Below, in pieces: positions 7,505 to 14,611 of a stretch of 16,974 bases of DNA; position 1 is the first letter of the stretch, and each line of letters starts with the position of its first letter. This DNA comes from an uncultured Pseudomonadota bacterium (GTDB lineage Bacteria > Pseudomonadota > Gammaproteobacteria > Burkholderiales > Rhodocyclaceae). The stretch lies in the NCBI GenBank assembly GCA_903939665.1, contig CAJAHZ010000486.1, positions 1 through 16,974 on the forward strand, read 5' to 3'. Both the position numbers and the translations under genes were made by a program. The notes beneath the pieces were generated by a model. The model was not told where the DNA came from. It did no database searches and saw nothing but the letters and a program-made list of their open reading frames with translations.

Positions 7505-8446
7505 CTACTCCAGAGTCGAAATCGCTGCTTCAATTGCAGCCAGATCAGCCAATGCAATACCGGTGACGCCATCGGTACAGCGCTTGGAAAGGCCTGACAA
7601 GACCTTGCCTGGGCCGCATTCGGCGATCGTCGTCGCACCCAATGCCGCCATTTTCTGGATTGTCTCAACCCAGCGCACCGGTGAATAGGCTTGGCGAATC
7701 AGCGCATCCTTGATCTTGTCCGCGTCCGATTGCAGTGCGACGTCGACGTTATTGATCACGGGTATTTGCGGTGCGGCGAAGCTCAATTGCGCCAGACGAG
7801 CGGCCAGCTTGTCGGCCGCCGGACGGATCAGCGAAGAATGGAACGGTGCAGACACCGGCAACAGCACAGCACGCTTGGCACCGCGAATTTTGCAGGCCTC
7901 ACAGGCGCGTTCGACCGCCATCTTGCTGCCAGCAATTACCGTCTGGCCTGGGGCGTTGAAATTGACCGGCTCGACCACTTCGCCATTGCCGGTCGCCGTA
8001 GCCGCCTCGGCACAGGCTTCACGTATTTTTTCGTCATCGAGCCCGAGAATCGCAGCCATCGCGCCGGTTCCCACCGGTACGGCCTCCTGCATGGCGGCGG
8101 CGCGCAAACGAACGAGCGGCACAGCGTCCTTGAAATCGATCACGCCTGCCGCAACCAGTGCCGAATACTCGCCAAGGCTATGGCCGGCGAGCAGCGCCGG
8201 CAACCTGCCGCCCTTGTCGAGCCACAGGCGATAAGTAGCAACGCCGGCGGTGAGCATCACCGGTTGCGTATTGACCGTCTGTGCCAGCGCTTCGCTCGGG
8301 CCGTCGGCAAGCAATTGCCAGAGATCCTGACCAAGCGCAGTCGAAGCCTCGTCGAAAGTCGTACGCACCACGGCTGAGTCACCGTAAGCGGCCATCATGC
8401 CGACCGACTGCGATCCCTGACCGGGAAAAACGAAAGCAAATGTCAT
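7505..8446 (-). CDS. fabD: Malonyl-CoA:ACP transacylase
   Basis: A 313-residue acyltransferase that loads malonate from CoA onto ACP. It starts MTFAFVFPGQGSQ, with the oxyanion-forming GQGSQ loop, the nucleophile S90 in GHSLGEY, R115 (RLRAAAMQ) that binds the malonyl carboxylate, and H203 (SAPFHS). Two consecutive ATGs stand at 8449 and 8446; I chose 8446 because AAGGA is then 5 nt away against 2 nt for the other. A longer reading frame reaching 8545 runs into fabH and adds a non-homologous, arginine-rich stretch, so it is rejected. It lies 10 nt downstream of fabH. Length is normal. Confidence 0.95.
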   Translation of the reverse strand: MTFAFVFPGQGSQSVGMMAAYGDSAVVRTTFDEASTALGQDLWQLLADGPSEALAQTVNTQPVMLTAGVATYRLWLDKGGRLPALLAGHSLGEYSALVAAGVIDFKDAVPLVRLRAAAMQEAVPVGTGAMAAILGLDDEKIREACAEAATATGNGEVVEPVNFNAPGQTVIAGSKMAVERACEACKIRGAKRAVLLPVSAPFHSSLIRPAADKLAARLAQLSFAAPQIPVINNVDVALQSDADKIKDALIRQAYSPVRWVETIQKMAALGATTIAECGPGKVLSGLSKRCTDGVTGIALADLAAIEAAISTLE

Positions 8447-8456
8447 CATTGTCCTT

Positions 8457-9416
8457 CTAGAATTCGAGCAGCACGGCGCCCCAGGTAAAGCCGCCACCAA
8501 CGCCCTCAAGCATGATTTTCTGCCCCGGCTGAATCCGTCCGTCACGCACGGCTACGTCCAGCGCCAGCGGCACTGAGGCCGCCGAGGTATTGCCGTGCTG
8601 ATCGACGGTCACAATCACCTTGTCCATTGGCAATCCCATTTTTTTGGCGGTTGCTTCAATGATGCGAATGTTGGCCTGATGGGGAATCAGCCAATCGACC
8701 TCTGCCGGCGAAATGCCGGCAAGCGTGCAGCATTCCTCAGCCACTTCGGCAAGAACGCGAACAGCAAACTTGAATACCGCTTTCCCATCCATGCGCAGAA
8801 AGGGATCACCGGTCACCGCACCGCCACAGACATTGCCGGGCACCGAGAGAATGCCGTGGTGTGCGCCGTCAGCATGCAAGGATGTGGCCAGAATGCCCGG
8901 CTTGTCGGATGCCTCCAGTACGACGGCGCCAGCACCGTCGCCAAACAGCACGCAAGTGCCTCGGTCGTTCCAGTCGAGAATGCGCGAGAACACCTCTGCG
9001 CCAACAACCAACGCTTTTTTGTGGCTGCCGGAACGAATGAATTTTTCTGCCATGGTCAGCGCATAGACAAAACCGCTGCACACCGCTTGAATGTCAAAAG
9101 CCGTCGCGCCTTGATTGCCAAGCTTGCCTTGTAGCAGGCAGGCCGTACTTGGAAAGATAAAATCCGGCGTCGAGGTTGCGAGAATGATCAGATCGAGTTC
9201 GCTGGCATCGATACCGGCGGCAGCAAGCGCACGATGGCTGGCTTCAAGCGCAAGCTCACTGGATGTCTGACCGGGCTCGGCCAGATGGCGCGCCTTGATG
9301 CCGGTGCGGCTGACGATCCATTCGTCGTTTGTCTCTATGCCGCGAAGCGCGAGGTCGTTATTGCTTACAGGCTGACCTGGCAGAAAACTACCGACTCCGG
9401 TAATCCGGGCAAACAT
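8457..9416 (-). CDS. fabH: 3-oxoacyl-[ACP] synthase III
   Basis: A 319-residue condensing enzyme that starts fatty-acid synthesis by joining acetyl-CoA to malonyl-ACP. The active site C113 (AVCSGF), H246 (IPHQAN) and N276 (HGNTSAAS) is complete, and the GGGFTWGA C-terminal loop is present. I chose ATG 9416 (MFARITGVGSFLPG), which has AGGAG about 10 nt upstream. A TTG at 9425 would put the same ribosome-binding site immediately next to the codon and is not workable. The ATG comes 1 nt after the plsX stop, so the two are surely co-translated. Normal length, no anomaly. Confidence 0.95.
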   Translation of the reverse strand: MFARITGVGSFLPGQPVSNNDLALRGIETNDEWIVSRTGIKARHLAEPGQTSSELALEASHRALAAAGIDASELDLIILATSTPDFIFPSTACLLQGKLGNQGATAFDIQAVCSGFVYALTMAEKFIRSGSHKKALVVGAEVFSRILDWNDRGTCVLFGDGAGAVVLEASDKPGILATSLHADGAHHGILSVPGNVCGGAVTGDPFLRMDGKAVFKFAVRVLAEVAEECCTLAGISPAEVDWLIPHQANIRIIEATAKKMGLPMDKVIVTVDQHGNTSAASVPLALDVAVRDGRIQPGQKIMLEGVGGGFTWGAVLLEF

Positions 9417-9417
9417 C

Positions 9418-10431
9418 TTATGCAATCTCCTGAAGCGGTTGTTGCTGCGCGACGCGTTCGGTAATGCGGGCCAGTACCCCGCTTCTTACCGCCTCCGCAG
9501 CCCGCTCGAGCGCATTGGTGAAGGCAAATGCGTCGGCCGAACCGTGGCTTTTCAGGACAATCCCTTTGAGTCCGAGCAAACTGGCGCCGTTGTAGCGTCG
9601 ATGATCTACGTGTTTCTTGAAGTTTTTGAGGACTGGCATGGCAATCAGCGCCGCCAGCTTAGTCAACAGGTTGCGATTGAACTCCTGGCGCAGGAAGGTG
9701 GCGAGCATCTGCGCCAGGCCTTCCGAGGTCTTGAGTGCGACGTTCCCGACAAACCCGTCGCAGACAACGACTTCGGCTTCTCCCTTGTAAATGCCGTCAC
9801 CTTCGACATTGCCAATGAAATTGAGTCCGGACTCCCTGAGCAGTTCAGCGGCGCGCTTGACCGCATCATTACCCTTGATATCTTCCTCGCCGATATTCAG
9901 GATGCCGACTGTCGGTCGATCCTTGTGCTCGATGGCCGAGACCAAAGACGCACCCATGATGCCGAACTGCAGCAAATGCTCGGGGCTGCAATCGACATTG
10001 GCGCCAAGATCCAGTACATGGGTGTGCCCGGTCGCCGTCGGAAGAATCGCGCAGATCGCCGGGCGATCAATGCCCGGCAACATTTTCAGAACGAAGCGGG
10101 AAATGGCCATCAATGCGCCGGTGTTCCCGGCAGAAACGCAAGCATCCGCCTCGCCTTGCTTGACAAGATTGATGGCTATGCGCATCGAGGAGTCTTTTTT
10201 ATTGCGCAAGGCCAGCGCGGGCGGCTCGTCCATGGCCACCACTTCCGCCGCGTGCCGGACGGAGACGCGGCTGTCGCCGACGCTTCCCAGCAAGGGGCGG
10301 ATGCTGTCTTCGAGACCAACCAGGACGACGCGAACGTCTTCATGCTTGCGCAGGAAGTCGAGCGCCGCCGGCACGGTAACGCAGGGACCATGGTCCCCGC
10401 CCATGCAGTCGATGGCGACGGTAATAGTCAT
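9418..10431 (-). CDS. plsX: Phosphate acyltransferase (acyl-ACP:phosphate)
   Basis: A 337-residue peripheral membrane enzyme that turns acyl-ACP plus phosphate into acyl-phosphate for PlsY, the entry to phospholipid synthesis. The family motifs are visible: DCMGGDHGP at 8-16, SAGNTGALMA around 100-109, DLGANVDC at 141-148, NIGEED around 179-184 and CDGFVGNVALKTSEG around 224-238. The ATG at 10431 has no recognisable Shine-Dalgarno: the 21 nt ahead of it are the T-rich tail of a terminator-like hairpin. It sits between rpmF and fabH as in E. coli. Its expression probably depends on read-through of that hairpin or on an undetected promoter within rpmF. Confidence 0.95.
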   Translation of the reverse strand: MTITVAIDCMGGDHGPCVTVPAALDFLRKHEDVRVVLVGLEDSIRPLLGSVGDSRVSVRHAAEVVAMDEPPALALRNKKDSSMRIAINLVKQGEADACVSAGNTGALMAISRFVLKMLPGIDRPAICAILPTATGHTHVLDLGANVDCSPEHLLQFGIMGASLVSAIEHKDRPTVGILNIGEEDIKGNDAVKRAAELLRESGLNFIGNVEGDGIYKGEAEVVVCDGFVGNVALKTSEGLAQMLATFLRQEFNRNLLTKLAALIAMPVLKNFKKHVDHRRYNGASLLGLKGIVLKSHGSADAFAFTNALERAAEAVRSGVLARITERVAQQQPLQEIA

Positions 10432-10443
10432 CCGATAGCGGAC

Positions 10444-10487
10444 AAAAGAAAAGGCAGGCAGTTCACCCTCGCGGGAAACTGCCTGCC
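10444..10487 (-). terminator. Intra-operonic terminator/attenuator between rpmF and plsX
   Basis: A perfect 11-bp inverted repeat (10453-10463 with 10477-10487, GGCAGGCAGTT/AACTGCCTGCC) has a loop in which CCC and GGG can pair further. On the minus strand it is followed directly by TTTTCTTTT. This is the form of an intrinsic terminator, yet it stands inside the yceD-rpmF-plsX-fab operon, 13 nt after the rpmF stop and 21 nt before plsX. On the plus strand no T-run follows. Confidence 0.75.
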
Positions 10488-10500
10488 CTGTCTTGAAGAA

Positions 10501-10680
10501 TTACTCGCCCGTACCTTTGGCGACCTTCTTGCCGCGGTAGTAGCCGGATGGGCTGACGTGGTGGCGCAGATGCACTTCACCGGTCGTCGGCTCAATGGCC
10601 AGCGGGGGGTTGGTCAGAAAGTCGTGAGCACGATGCATGCCACGCTTGGACGGGGATTTCTTGTTCTGTTGAACGGCCAT
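10501..10680 (-). CDS. rpmF: 50S ribosomal protein L32
   Basis: A 59-residue basic protein starting MAVQQNKKSPSKRGMHRAHD and ending with GYYRGKKVAKGTGE. This is ribosomal protein L32 in its proteobacterial form without the zinc-binding cysteines. The N-terminal NKKSPSKRGMRR-like stretch and the SPSGYYRGKKV end are diagnostic. The ATG has GGAG 6 nt upstream. It lies 24 nt after yceD and before plsX, the classic yceD-rpmF-plsX order shared with gammaproteobacteria. Because a terminator-like hairpin follows, rpmF is likely produced in excess of the lipid genes downstream. Confidence 0.96.
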   Translation of the reverse strand: MAVQQNKKSPSKRGMHRAHDFLTNPPLAIEPTTGEVHLRHHVSPSGYYRGKKVAKGTGE

Positions 10681-10704
10681 AACTTACTCCTGATATCAAA
10701 TTTA

Positions 10705-11196
10705 CTATGCCTTGCCTTTGAGGCCGGTCAGCACGGAAAACGGCGAGACTTTTGCCGATCCCTGCCCGGCTTTGGGCAAAGCACAACTTTCGTGACGCGG
10801 CGCTGCCGGCAGGGCGAGAATGATCTCGTCCTCGATCAGCGCTACAACATCGAGTTCTTTCTGCGCCGCAAGAAAATCTCTTGAATCATCTTCAATCTCT
10901 TCCTGCGTCAGCTCGCCTTCGTTATCAACGAATTCGAGCAAACTGCGCACCGCAAGCGGATACTCAACCCCTTCAAGGCAGCGCTGGCAGCACAGGGACA
11001 ACACACCGTCCACTTGCAACTGCAACTGCGATCTGTTGCTGGGGCTAACCCTGCCATCCACCCGGTATGTCAGATAGCCGGCAGAATCTGCCAGCAAATC
11101 AAGCACTCGAGTCAGGCCGGCGATGTTCAGATCGCCGTGTAGCGAGCCTGCTTCTCGTCCAAAAGCCAGACTGTCAATAACAATCCGTTGCGACAT
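10705..11196 (-). CDS. yceD: YceD/DUF177 family protein (23S rRNA accumulation protein)
   Basis: A 163-residue acidic protein of the YceD/DUF177 family, which is needed for normal 23S rRNA levels in bacteria and plants. It has the conserved cysteine group (LCCQRCLE, C69, C70 and C73) in the middle and the late HESC motif (H135-C138), with the acidic LLEFVDNEGE segment between them. It begins MSQRIVIDSLAFGRE as relatives do, and no other start codon is available nearby. There is no Shine-Dalgarno: the promoter's -10 box ends only 9 bp upstream, which suggests an almost leaderless mRNA. It heads the operon with rpmF and plsX; a role in coordinating ribosome and membrane supply is inferred from context. 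Confidence 0.88.
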   Translation of the reverse strand: MSQRIVIDSLAFGREAGSLHGDLNIAGLTRVLDLLADSAGYLTYRVDGRVSPSNRSQLQLQVDGVLSLCCQRCLEGVEYPLAVRSLLEFVDNEGELTQEEIEDDSRDFLAAQKELDVVALIEDEIILALPAAPRHESCALPKAGQGSAKVSPFSVLTGLKGKA

Positions 11197-11205
11197 AAGG
11201 GGCGC

Positions 11206-11234
11206 ATGATATTATTTTTGGCTTTTGAAGTCAA
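11206..11234 (-). promoter_or_regulatory. Promoter of yceD-rpmF-plsX-fab operon
   Basis: On the minus strand TTGACT (11229-11234) and TATCAT (11206-11211) are exactly 17 bp apart, with an A-rich spacer. Transcription should begin near 11199, only about 3 nt before the yceD ATG at 11196. The 123-bp region shared with the divergent maf-type gene is AT-rich compared with its surroundings. I see no equally good promoter for the rightward gene. Confidence 0.7.
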
Positions 11235-11319
11235 AGCTGCGGTGCATTTAATTCAGGTTTTTATTTGAAATATTTCCATTCCGACGCAGACTTGGCGCAA
11301 ACTCCTTGCAAAATCCCTC

Positions 11320-11916
11320 ATGTCCACGCCGCCACCCACCCCAAAAATTGTCCTCGCCTCAACCTCGCCATTTCGCCGGGAATTGCTTGCGCGCCTTGGT
11401 TTGCCCTTTGAAACGGCGGATCCTGCCGTCGATGAAACGCCTTGGCCCGGCGAAACGCCGGAAGCTACGGCGTTACGTCTTTCGGAAGAAAAGGCTCGGG
11501 CGGTCGCGTCCAAGTTTCCCGATGCGCTGATCATCGGCAGTGATCAGGTGGCTTGTCTCGACGGGCAGATATTCGGCAAACCGGGGAATCATGAAAACGC
11601 CGTTCGCCAACTGCAGACGATGCGTGGGCGTAGCGTTAATTTTTTCACCGGACTATGTCTTTTAAATGCGAAAACCGGCGTTGCGCACCTGCGCGGCGTG
11701 CCAACGCTAGTTACCTTCCGGGATCTTGCTGACGCTGAAATTAACAATTACCTGCTCAGGGAACAACCCTACAATTGTGCGGGCAGCGCAAAATCCGAAG
11801 GCTTGGGGATTGCCGTGATCGCCAGAATGGTGGGTGAAGACCCCAACGCGCTGATCGGCCTGCCACTGATCGCGCTTTGCGATTTACTGAGGTCTGAAAA
11901 CGTAACCGTTTTATAA
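11320..11916 (+). CDS. yceF: Maf/YceF-type nucleotide pyrophosphatase
   Basis: A 198-residue Maf-family house-cleaning enzyme that hydrolyses non-canonical or modified nucleoside triphosphates to the monophosphate. Signature motifs are LASTSPFRRELL (12-23), VDETPWPGE (37-45), IIGSDQV (71-77, catalytic D75), GKPGNHENA, and CAGSAKSEGLG (153-163). The ending GLPLIALCDLLR is the YceF form. In E. coli YceF prefers 7-methyl-GTP, so that substrate is inferred, as opposed to the dTTP/UTP preference of YhdE. As in E. coli, it stands divergently next to yceD-rpmF-plsX. The ATG has no clear Shine-Dalgarno. Cytoplasmic, full length. Confidence 0.9.
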   Translation: MSTPPPTPKIVLASTSPFRRELLARLGLPFETADPAVDETPWPGETPEATALRLSEEKARAVASKFPDALIIGSDQVACLDGQIFGKPGNHENAVRQLQTMRGRSVNFFTGLCLLNAKTGVAHLRGVPTLVTFRDLADAEINNYLLREQPYNCAGSAKSEGLGIAVIARMVGEDPNALIGLPLIALCDLLRSENVTVL

Positions 11917-11949
11917 ACAGTGCGCTATATAACAAATCGAAGGTAGTTT

Positions 11950-12660
11950 ATGAACAAAGGTACGCTCTATCTGATCCCTGTTCCGCTCGGCCAGTCAGCG
12001 GTCGAAACGGTGCTGCCGCAAGCGGTTCGCGACTGCGCAAAGCAACTGAGACATTTCGTTGCGGAAAATGCCAAGTCGGCCCGCGCCTTCCTGAAGTCGC
12101 TGCCCTCCGATACGCCCTTGCAACAAATCGAGATTCACGAACTCAGCGAACATACATCGCCGAGCGCCCTGCCTGCGCTGCTCGCGCCCTTGCTTGCCGG
12201 GACAGATGTGGGACTGATCTCGGAAGCAGGTTGCCCGGCAGTCGCCGACCCCGGCGCCAATCTCGTCGCGCTGGCGCAGCGCGAAGGGGTCCGCGTTGTT
12301 CCCATGGTCGGTCCGTCGTCGATCCTGCTGGCCTTGATGGGGTCTGGCCTGTCCGGCCAAAACTTTGCTTTTCACGGCTACCTGCCGATCAAGGACGATG
12401 AGCGGCAAAAAAGGCTGCGGGAACTGGAAAAGGATTCTCGCCAGGAAAGGCGGACGCAGATATTCATCGAAACGCCCTACCGCAACCGGCAGATGCTCGA
12501 AACGCTGATCAAAGCCTGCGCAGCAGACACGCGAATTTGTGTCGCCACTGATCTGACACTGGAGAAGGAGCGCATTACGACACGCACATCGGCCGAGTGG
12601 CGCCGTCAGGCACTGCCCGAGATCGACCGCTGCCCGACCGTGTTTCTGCTGCAGGCCTAG
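11950..12660 (+). CDS. Tetrapyrrole-methylase-fold SAM-dependent methyltransferase (RsmI-like paralogue)
   Basis: A 236-residue protein related to RsmI, the 16S rRNA C1402 2'-O-methyltransferase, but clearly shorter (RsmI is about 280-290 residues) and divergent. The fold's motifs can be followed: GTLYLIPVPLG at 4-14, a GLISEAGCPAVADPG loop at about 88-102, MVGPSSILLALMGSGL at about 119-134, FHGYLPIK at 141-148 and FIETPYRN at about 172-179. RsmI has ..VSDAGTPLINDPG and GPCAAITAL at these places, so the AdoMet site is conserved while the substrate side differs. The ATG has GAAGG about 7 nt upstream and lies 33 nt after the maf-type gene, so co-transcription is likely. The substrate is unknown. 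It is convergent with sppA, 6 bp apart. Confidence 0.82.
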   Translation: MNKGTLYLIPVPLGQSAVETVLPQAVRDCAKQLRHFVAENAKSARAFLKSLPSDTPLQQIEIHELSEHTSPSALPALLAPLLAGTDVGLISEAGCPAVADPGANLVALAQREGVRVVPMVGPSSILLALMGSGLSGQNFAFHGYLPIKDDERQKRLRELEKDSRQERRTQIFIETPYRNRQMLETLIKACAADTRICVATDLTLEKERITTRTSAEWRRQALPEIDRCPTVFLLQA

Positions 12661-12666
12661 CGAGTT

Positions 12667-13620
12667 TTAACGAAGCACCACCCGTTCGCCGCCAAACAGG
12701 CGAAGCACCAGACTCTGCGCCATATCGGCCCCCAGTCGCTTGGCAAAACGCTCGGCGATATTCTCTTTGACCGAGTAATCGAGAATTTTCTCGGCTTTGA
12801 TTACGTCTCGCGCGACTGAATCCACCGTTCCGAAATCGTCAGCCAGCCCGAGCTGAATGCTCTGGCTACCCGTCCACATCAGGCCGGAGAACATTTCCGG
12901 CGTTTCCTTCAGGCGCTTGCCGCGCCCTTGCCGGACGACTTCGATGAATTGCTTGTGAATCTCGGCCAGCAGCAGCTTGGCGTGATCCTGCTGTTTTGCA
13001 TCCTGCGGCGAAAACGGGTCAAGAAATCCCTTGTTCGCTCCGGCTGTCAGCAGACGACGTTCGACGCCGAGCTTATCCATTGTTCCCGTAAACCCAAAGC
13101 CATCCATCAGCACGCCAATCGAGCCGACGATACTCGCCTTGTCGACGAAAATCTTGTCAGCTGCAGCCGCGATGTAATAACCGCCGGAAGCGCACAAATC
13201 CTCAACCACCACGTAAAGTGGAATCTCCGGGTATTTGACGCGCAAACGGCGGATTTCATCGTAAACAATCCCCGATTGGACAGGGCTGCCACCGGGACTG
13301 TTGATACGCAGGATGACGCCTGCCGTTCCTTTGTCTTCAAACGCCGACTGCAATGCGCCATTCAGCTTCTCGGCACTTGAGTCACCGCCCGATTCGATCG
13401 TGCCATGCAGGTAAATCAACGCCGTATGCCGGCCATCGACCAGTTTGTCCGAACCGCCCCAATCGACGACGAGTGCCAGCACTGCGACAAGATACGTCAG
13501 GCCGGCGAGCTTGAAAAAGATACCCCAGCGGCGCTTCGCCTTCTGTTCCTGCAGCGTCAAGAAGGCGATTTTTTCCAGTAACTGGCGTTCCCATTGCGGG
13601 TCGTTCTGTGGCGTTTCCAA
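12667..13620 (-). CDS. sppA: S49-family signal peptide peptidase (SppA-type)
   Basis: A 317-residue membrane-anchored serine protease that degrades cleaved signal peptides. One transmembrane segment at about 32-53 follows a short basic N-terminus. The Ser/Lys dyad is S145 (LCASGGYYIAAAAD) and K197 (GANKGFLDPFSP), matching the compact single-domain SppA type of Bacillus and not the duplicated E. coli enzyme. INSPGG (107-112) and VGSIGV (165-170) are further family motifs. I place the start at TTG 13620 (METPQNDPQWER), 5 nt after the Rieske gene stop; a longer frame to 13716 overlaps that gene and adds a non-homologous arginine-rich piece. The ribosome-binding site is weak, which suggests translational coupling. 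Start moderately certain, function well supported. Confidence 0.88.
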   Translation of the reverse strand: METPQNDPQWERQLLEKIAFLTLQEQKAKRRWGIFFKLAGLTYLVAVLALVVDWGGSDKLVDGRHTALIYLHGTIESGGDSSAEKLNGALQSAFEDKGTAGVILRINSPGGSPVQSGIVYDEIRRLRVKYPEIPLYVVVEDLCASGGYYIAAAADKIFVDKASIVGSIGVLMDGFGFTGTMDKLGVERRLLTAGANKGFLDPFSPQDAKQQDHAKLLLAEIHKQFIEVVRQGRGKRLKETPEMFSGLMWTGSQSIQLGLADDFGTVDSVARDVIKAEKILDYSVKENIAERFAKRLGADMAQSLVLRLFGGERVVLR

Positions 13621-13625
13621 GGCAT

Positions 13626-13976
13626 TTACTCGGTAGGGGTGAAATATATAGCGCCGTCCCGTTCTGTGACGGGGAGTGGCATCAAGCCTTTTCCATTGCA
13701 ACGTCCGCCCAGGCAACGACCGGATTCGGGAGCATAAAGCGCGCCATGCGTCGCGCAGATCAAGTATAGCTTGGAATGATCGAAAAACTCATTGTGCTGC
13801 CAGTCAAGTTCGACCGGTACATGACCGCAGCGATTGAAATAGCCATAAACATGCCCGCGAAAGCGCACGACAAACGCCGGCTCATCCTTGCCGTACTGCA
13901 TCACTGTAAAACGGAATCCCGGACCGCCGTCGACCAGGGCATCCGAAGGGCAAATCAGGCGTGCATCCGCAGCCAT
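13626..13976 (-). CDS. Rieske [2Fe-2S] domain protein
   Basis: A 116-residue single-domain Rieske protein. The first ligand pair is C-x-H in FNRCGHVPVEL (C50, H52) and the second is C-x-x-H in LICATHGALY (C74, H77). The tail (ESGRCLGGRCNGKGLMPL) resembles Rieske ferredoxins, and the spacing between pairs is longer than in many ferredoxins. There is no signal peptide or membrane segment, so it is cytosolic. The ATG overlaps the HAD gene end by 22 nt and has a strong GAGGAG 8 nt upstream. It stands between a HAD phosphatase and sppA; no oxygenase is nearby, so its electron-transfer partner is unknown. It is a complete domain and a confident family call, without a known function. Confidence 0.87.
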   Translation of the reverse strand: MAADARLICPSDALVDGGPGFRFTVMQYGKDEPAFVVRFRGHVYGYFNRCGHVPVELDWQHNEFFDHSKLYLICATHGALYAPESGRCLGGRCNGKGLMPLPVTERDGAIYFTPTE

Positions 13977-14611
13977 GCGGCTAACTCCTCAACTTTTGGC
14001 AAGCGTGCCAGCGGCTCCAGCGCATCGAGCGCCGCCGCCGGATGCGCCCCGTAAGAAACCGCCAGCGCGGCGACACCCGCATTTCTCGCCATCTGCAGAT
14101 CGTGCGTTGTATCGCCAATCATCAGGGTTCGCTCAGGGGGAACGGCAAACTCAAGCATCAACTCTTCAAGCATCTGAGGATGGGGCTTGGAAAAACACTC
14201 ATCGGCACAGCGCGAAGCTTTGAAATACCTGCCGAGGCCGCTCGTTTTCAGCGCACGATCAAGGCCCATTCGGCTTTTTCCGGTCGCCACCGCCAGCAGG
14301 AATCCCGCCTCGGATAGCTCGGCAATCAGTTCGATCGCACCGGCAAACAACTGCAATTCGTGATCGCGCGACAAGTAATGGTGCCGGTAGCGGTCGACCA
14401 TCTGCGGATAGTGCTGCTCGGACAATTCGGGTACCGCGTGCCGCAAGGCGTCGCCCAGTCCCAGACCGATAACGTGACGCGCCCTCTCGTCCGGCGGTTC
14501 AGGCAAATCCAGATCACGACAAGCGGCCTTGATTGCATCAACGATTGCGCCGGCCGAGTCGAGCAACGTACCGTCCCAGTCAAAAACCAGCAGTTCAAAT
14601 CTTTTCGCCAT
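13955..14611 (-). CDS. HAD-IA hydrolase, phosphoglycolate-phosphatase-like
   Basis: A 218-residue HAD-superfamily phosphatase. Motif I is DWDGTLLDS with nucleophile D11 and acid D13, motif II is T110 (AVATGKS), motif III is K142 (CFSKPHP) and motif IV is GDTTHDLQMA (D167, D171). The helical cap domain occupies about residues 17-85. This is the subfamily of Gph and similar phosphatases, but the substrate cannot be read from sequence. I chose ATG 14611 (MAKRFELLVFDWDG); a longer frame to 14713 only covers the end of rluC in another frame. It overlaps the rluC stop by 17 nt, with AGGA just upstream, and overlaps the Rieske gene by 22 nt, showing tight coupling. Confidence 0.88.
   Translation of the reverse strand: MAKRFELLVFDWDGTLLDSAGAIVDAIKAACRDLDLPEPPDERARHVIGLGLGDALRHAVPELSEQHYPQMVDRYRHHYLSRDHELQLFAGAIELIAELSEAGFLLAVATGKSRMGLDRALKTSGLGRYFKASRCADECFSKPHPQMLEELMLEFAVPPERTLMIGDTTHDLQMARNAGVAALAVSYGAHPAAALDALEPLARLPKVEELAAWLRMHA

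Noticed and set aside
9439..10884. 481-codon open frame on the plus strand
   Set aside because: It is entirely antisense to plsX, rpmF and yceD, which have clear homology motifs. Its translation shows no recognisable domain and it has no ribosome-binding site of note; long antisense frames are common at this GC content.
12671..12710. Direct repeat CGAAGCACCA at 12671-12680 and 12701-12710
   Set aside because: Two 10-bp copies within the sppA 3' coding end, no further copies nearby and no insertion-site signature; probably chance plus coding constraint.
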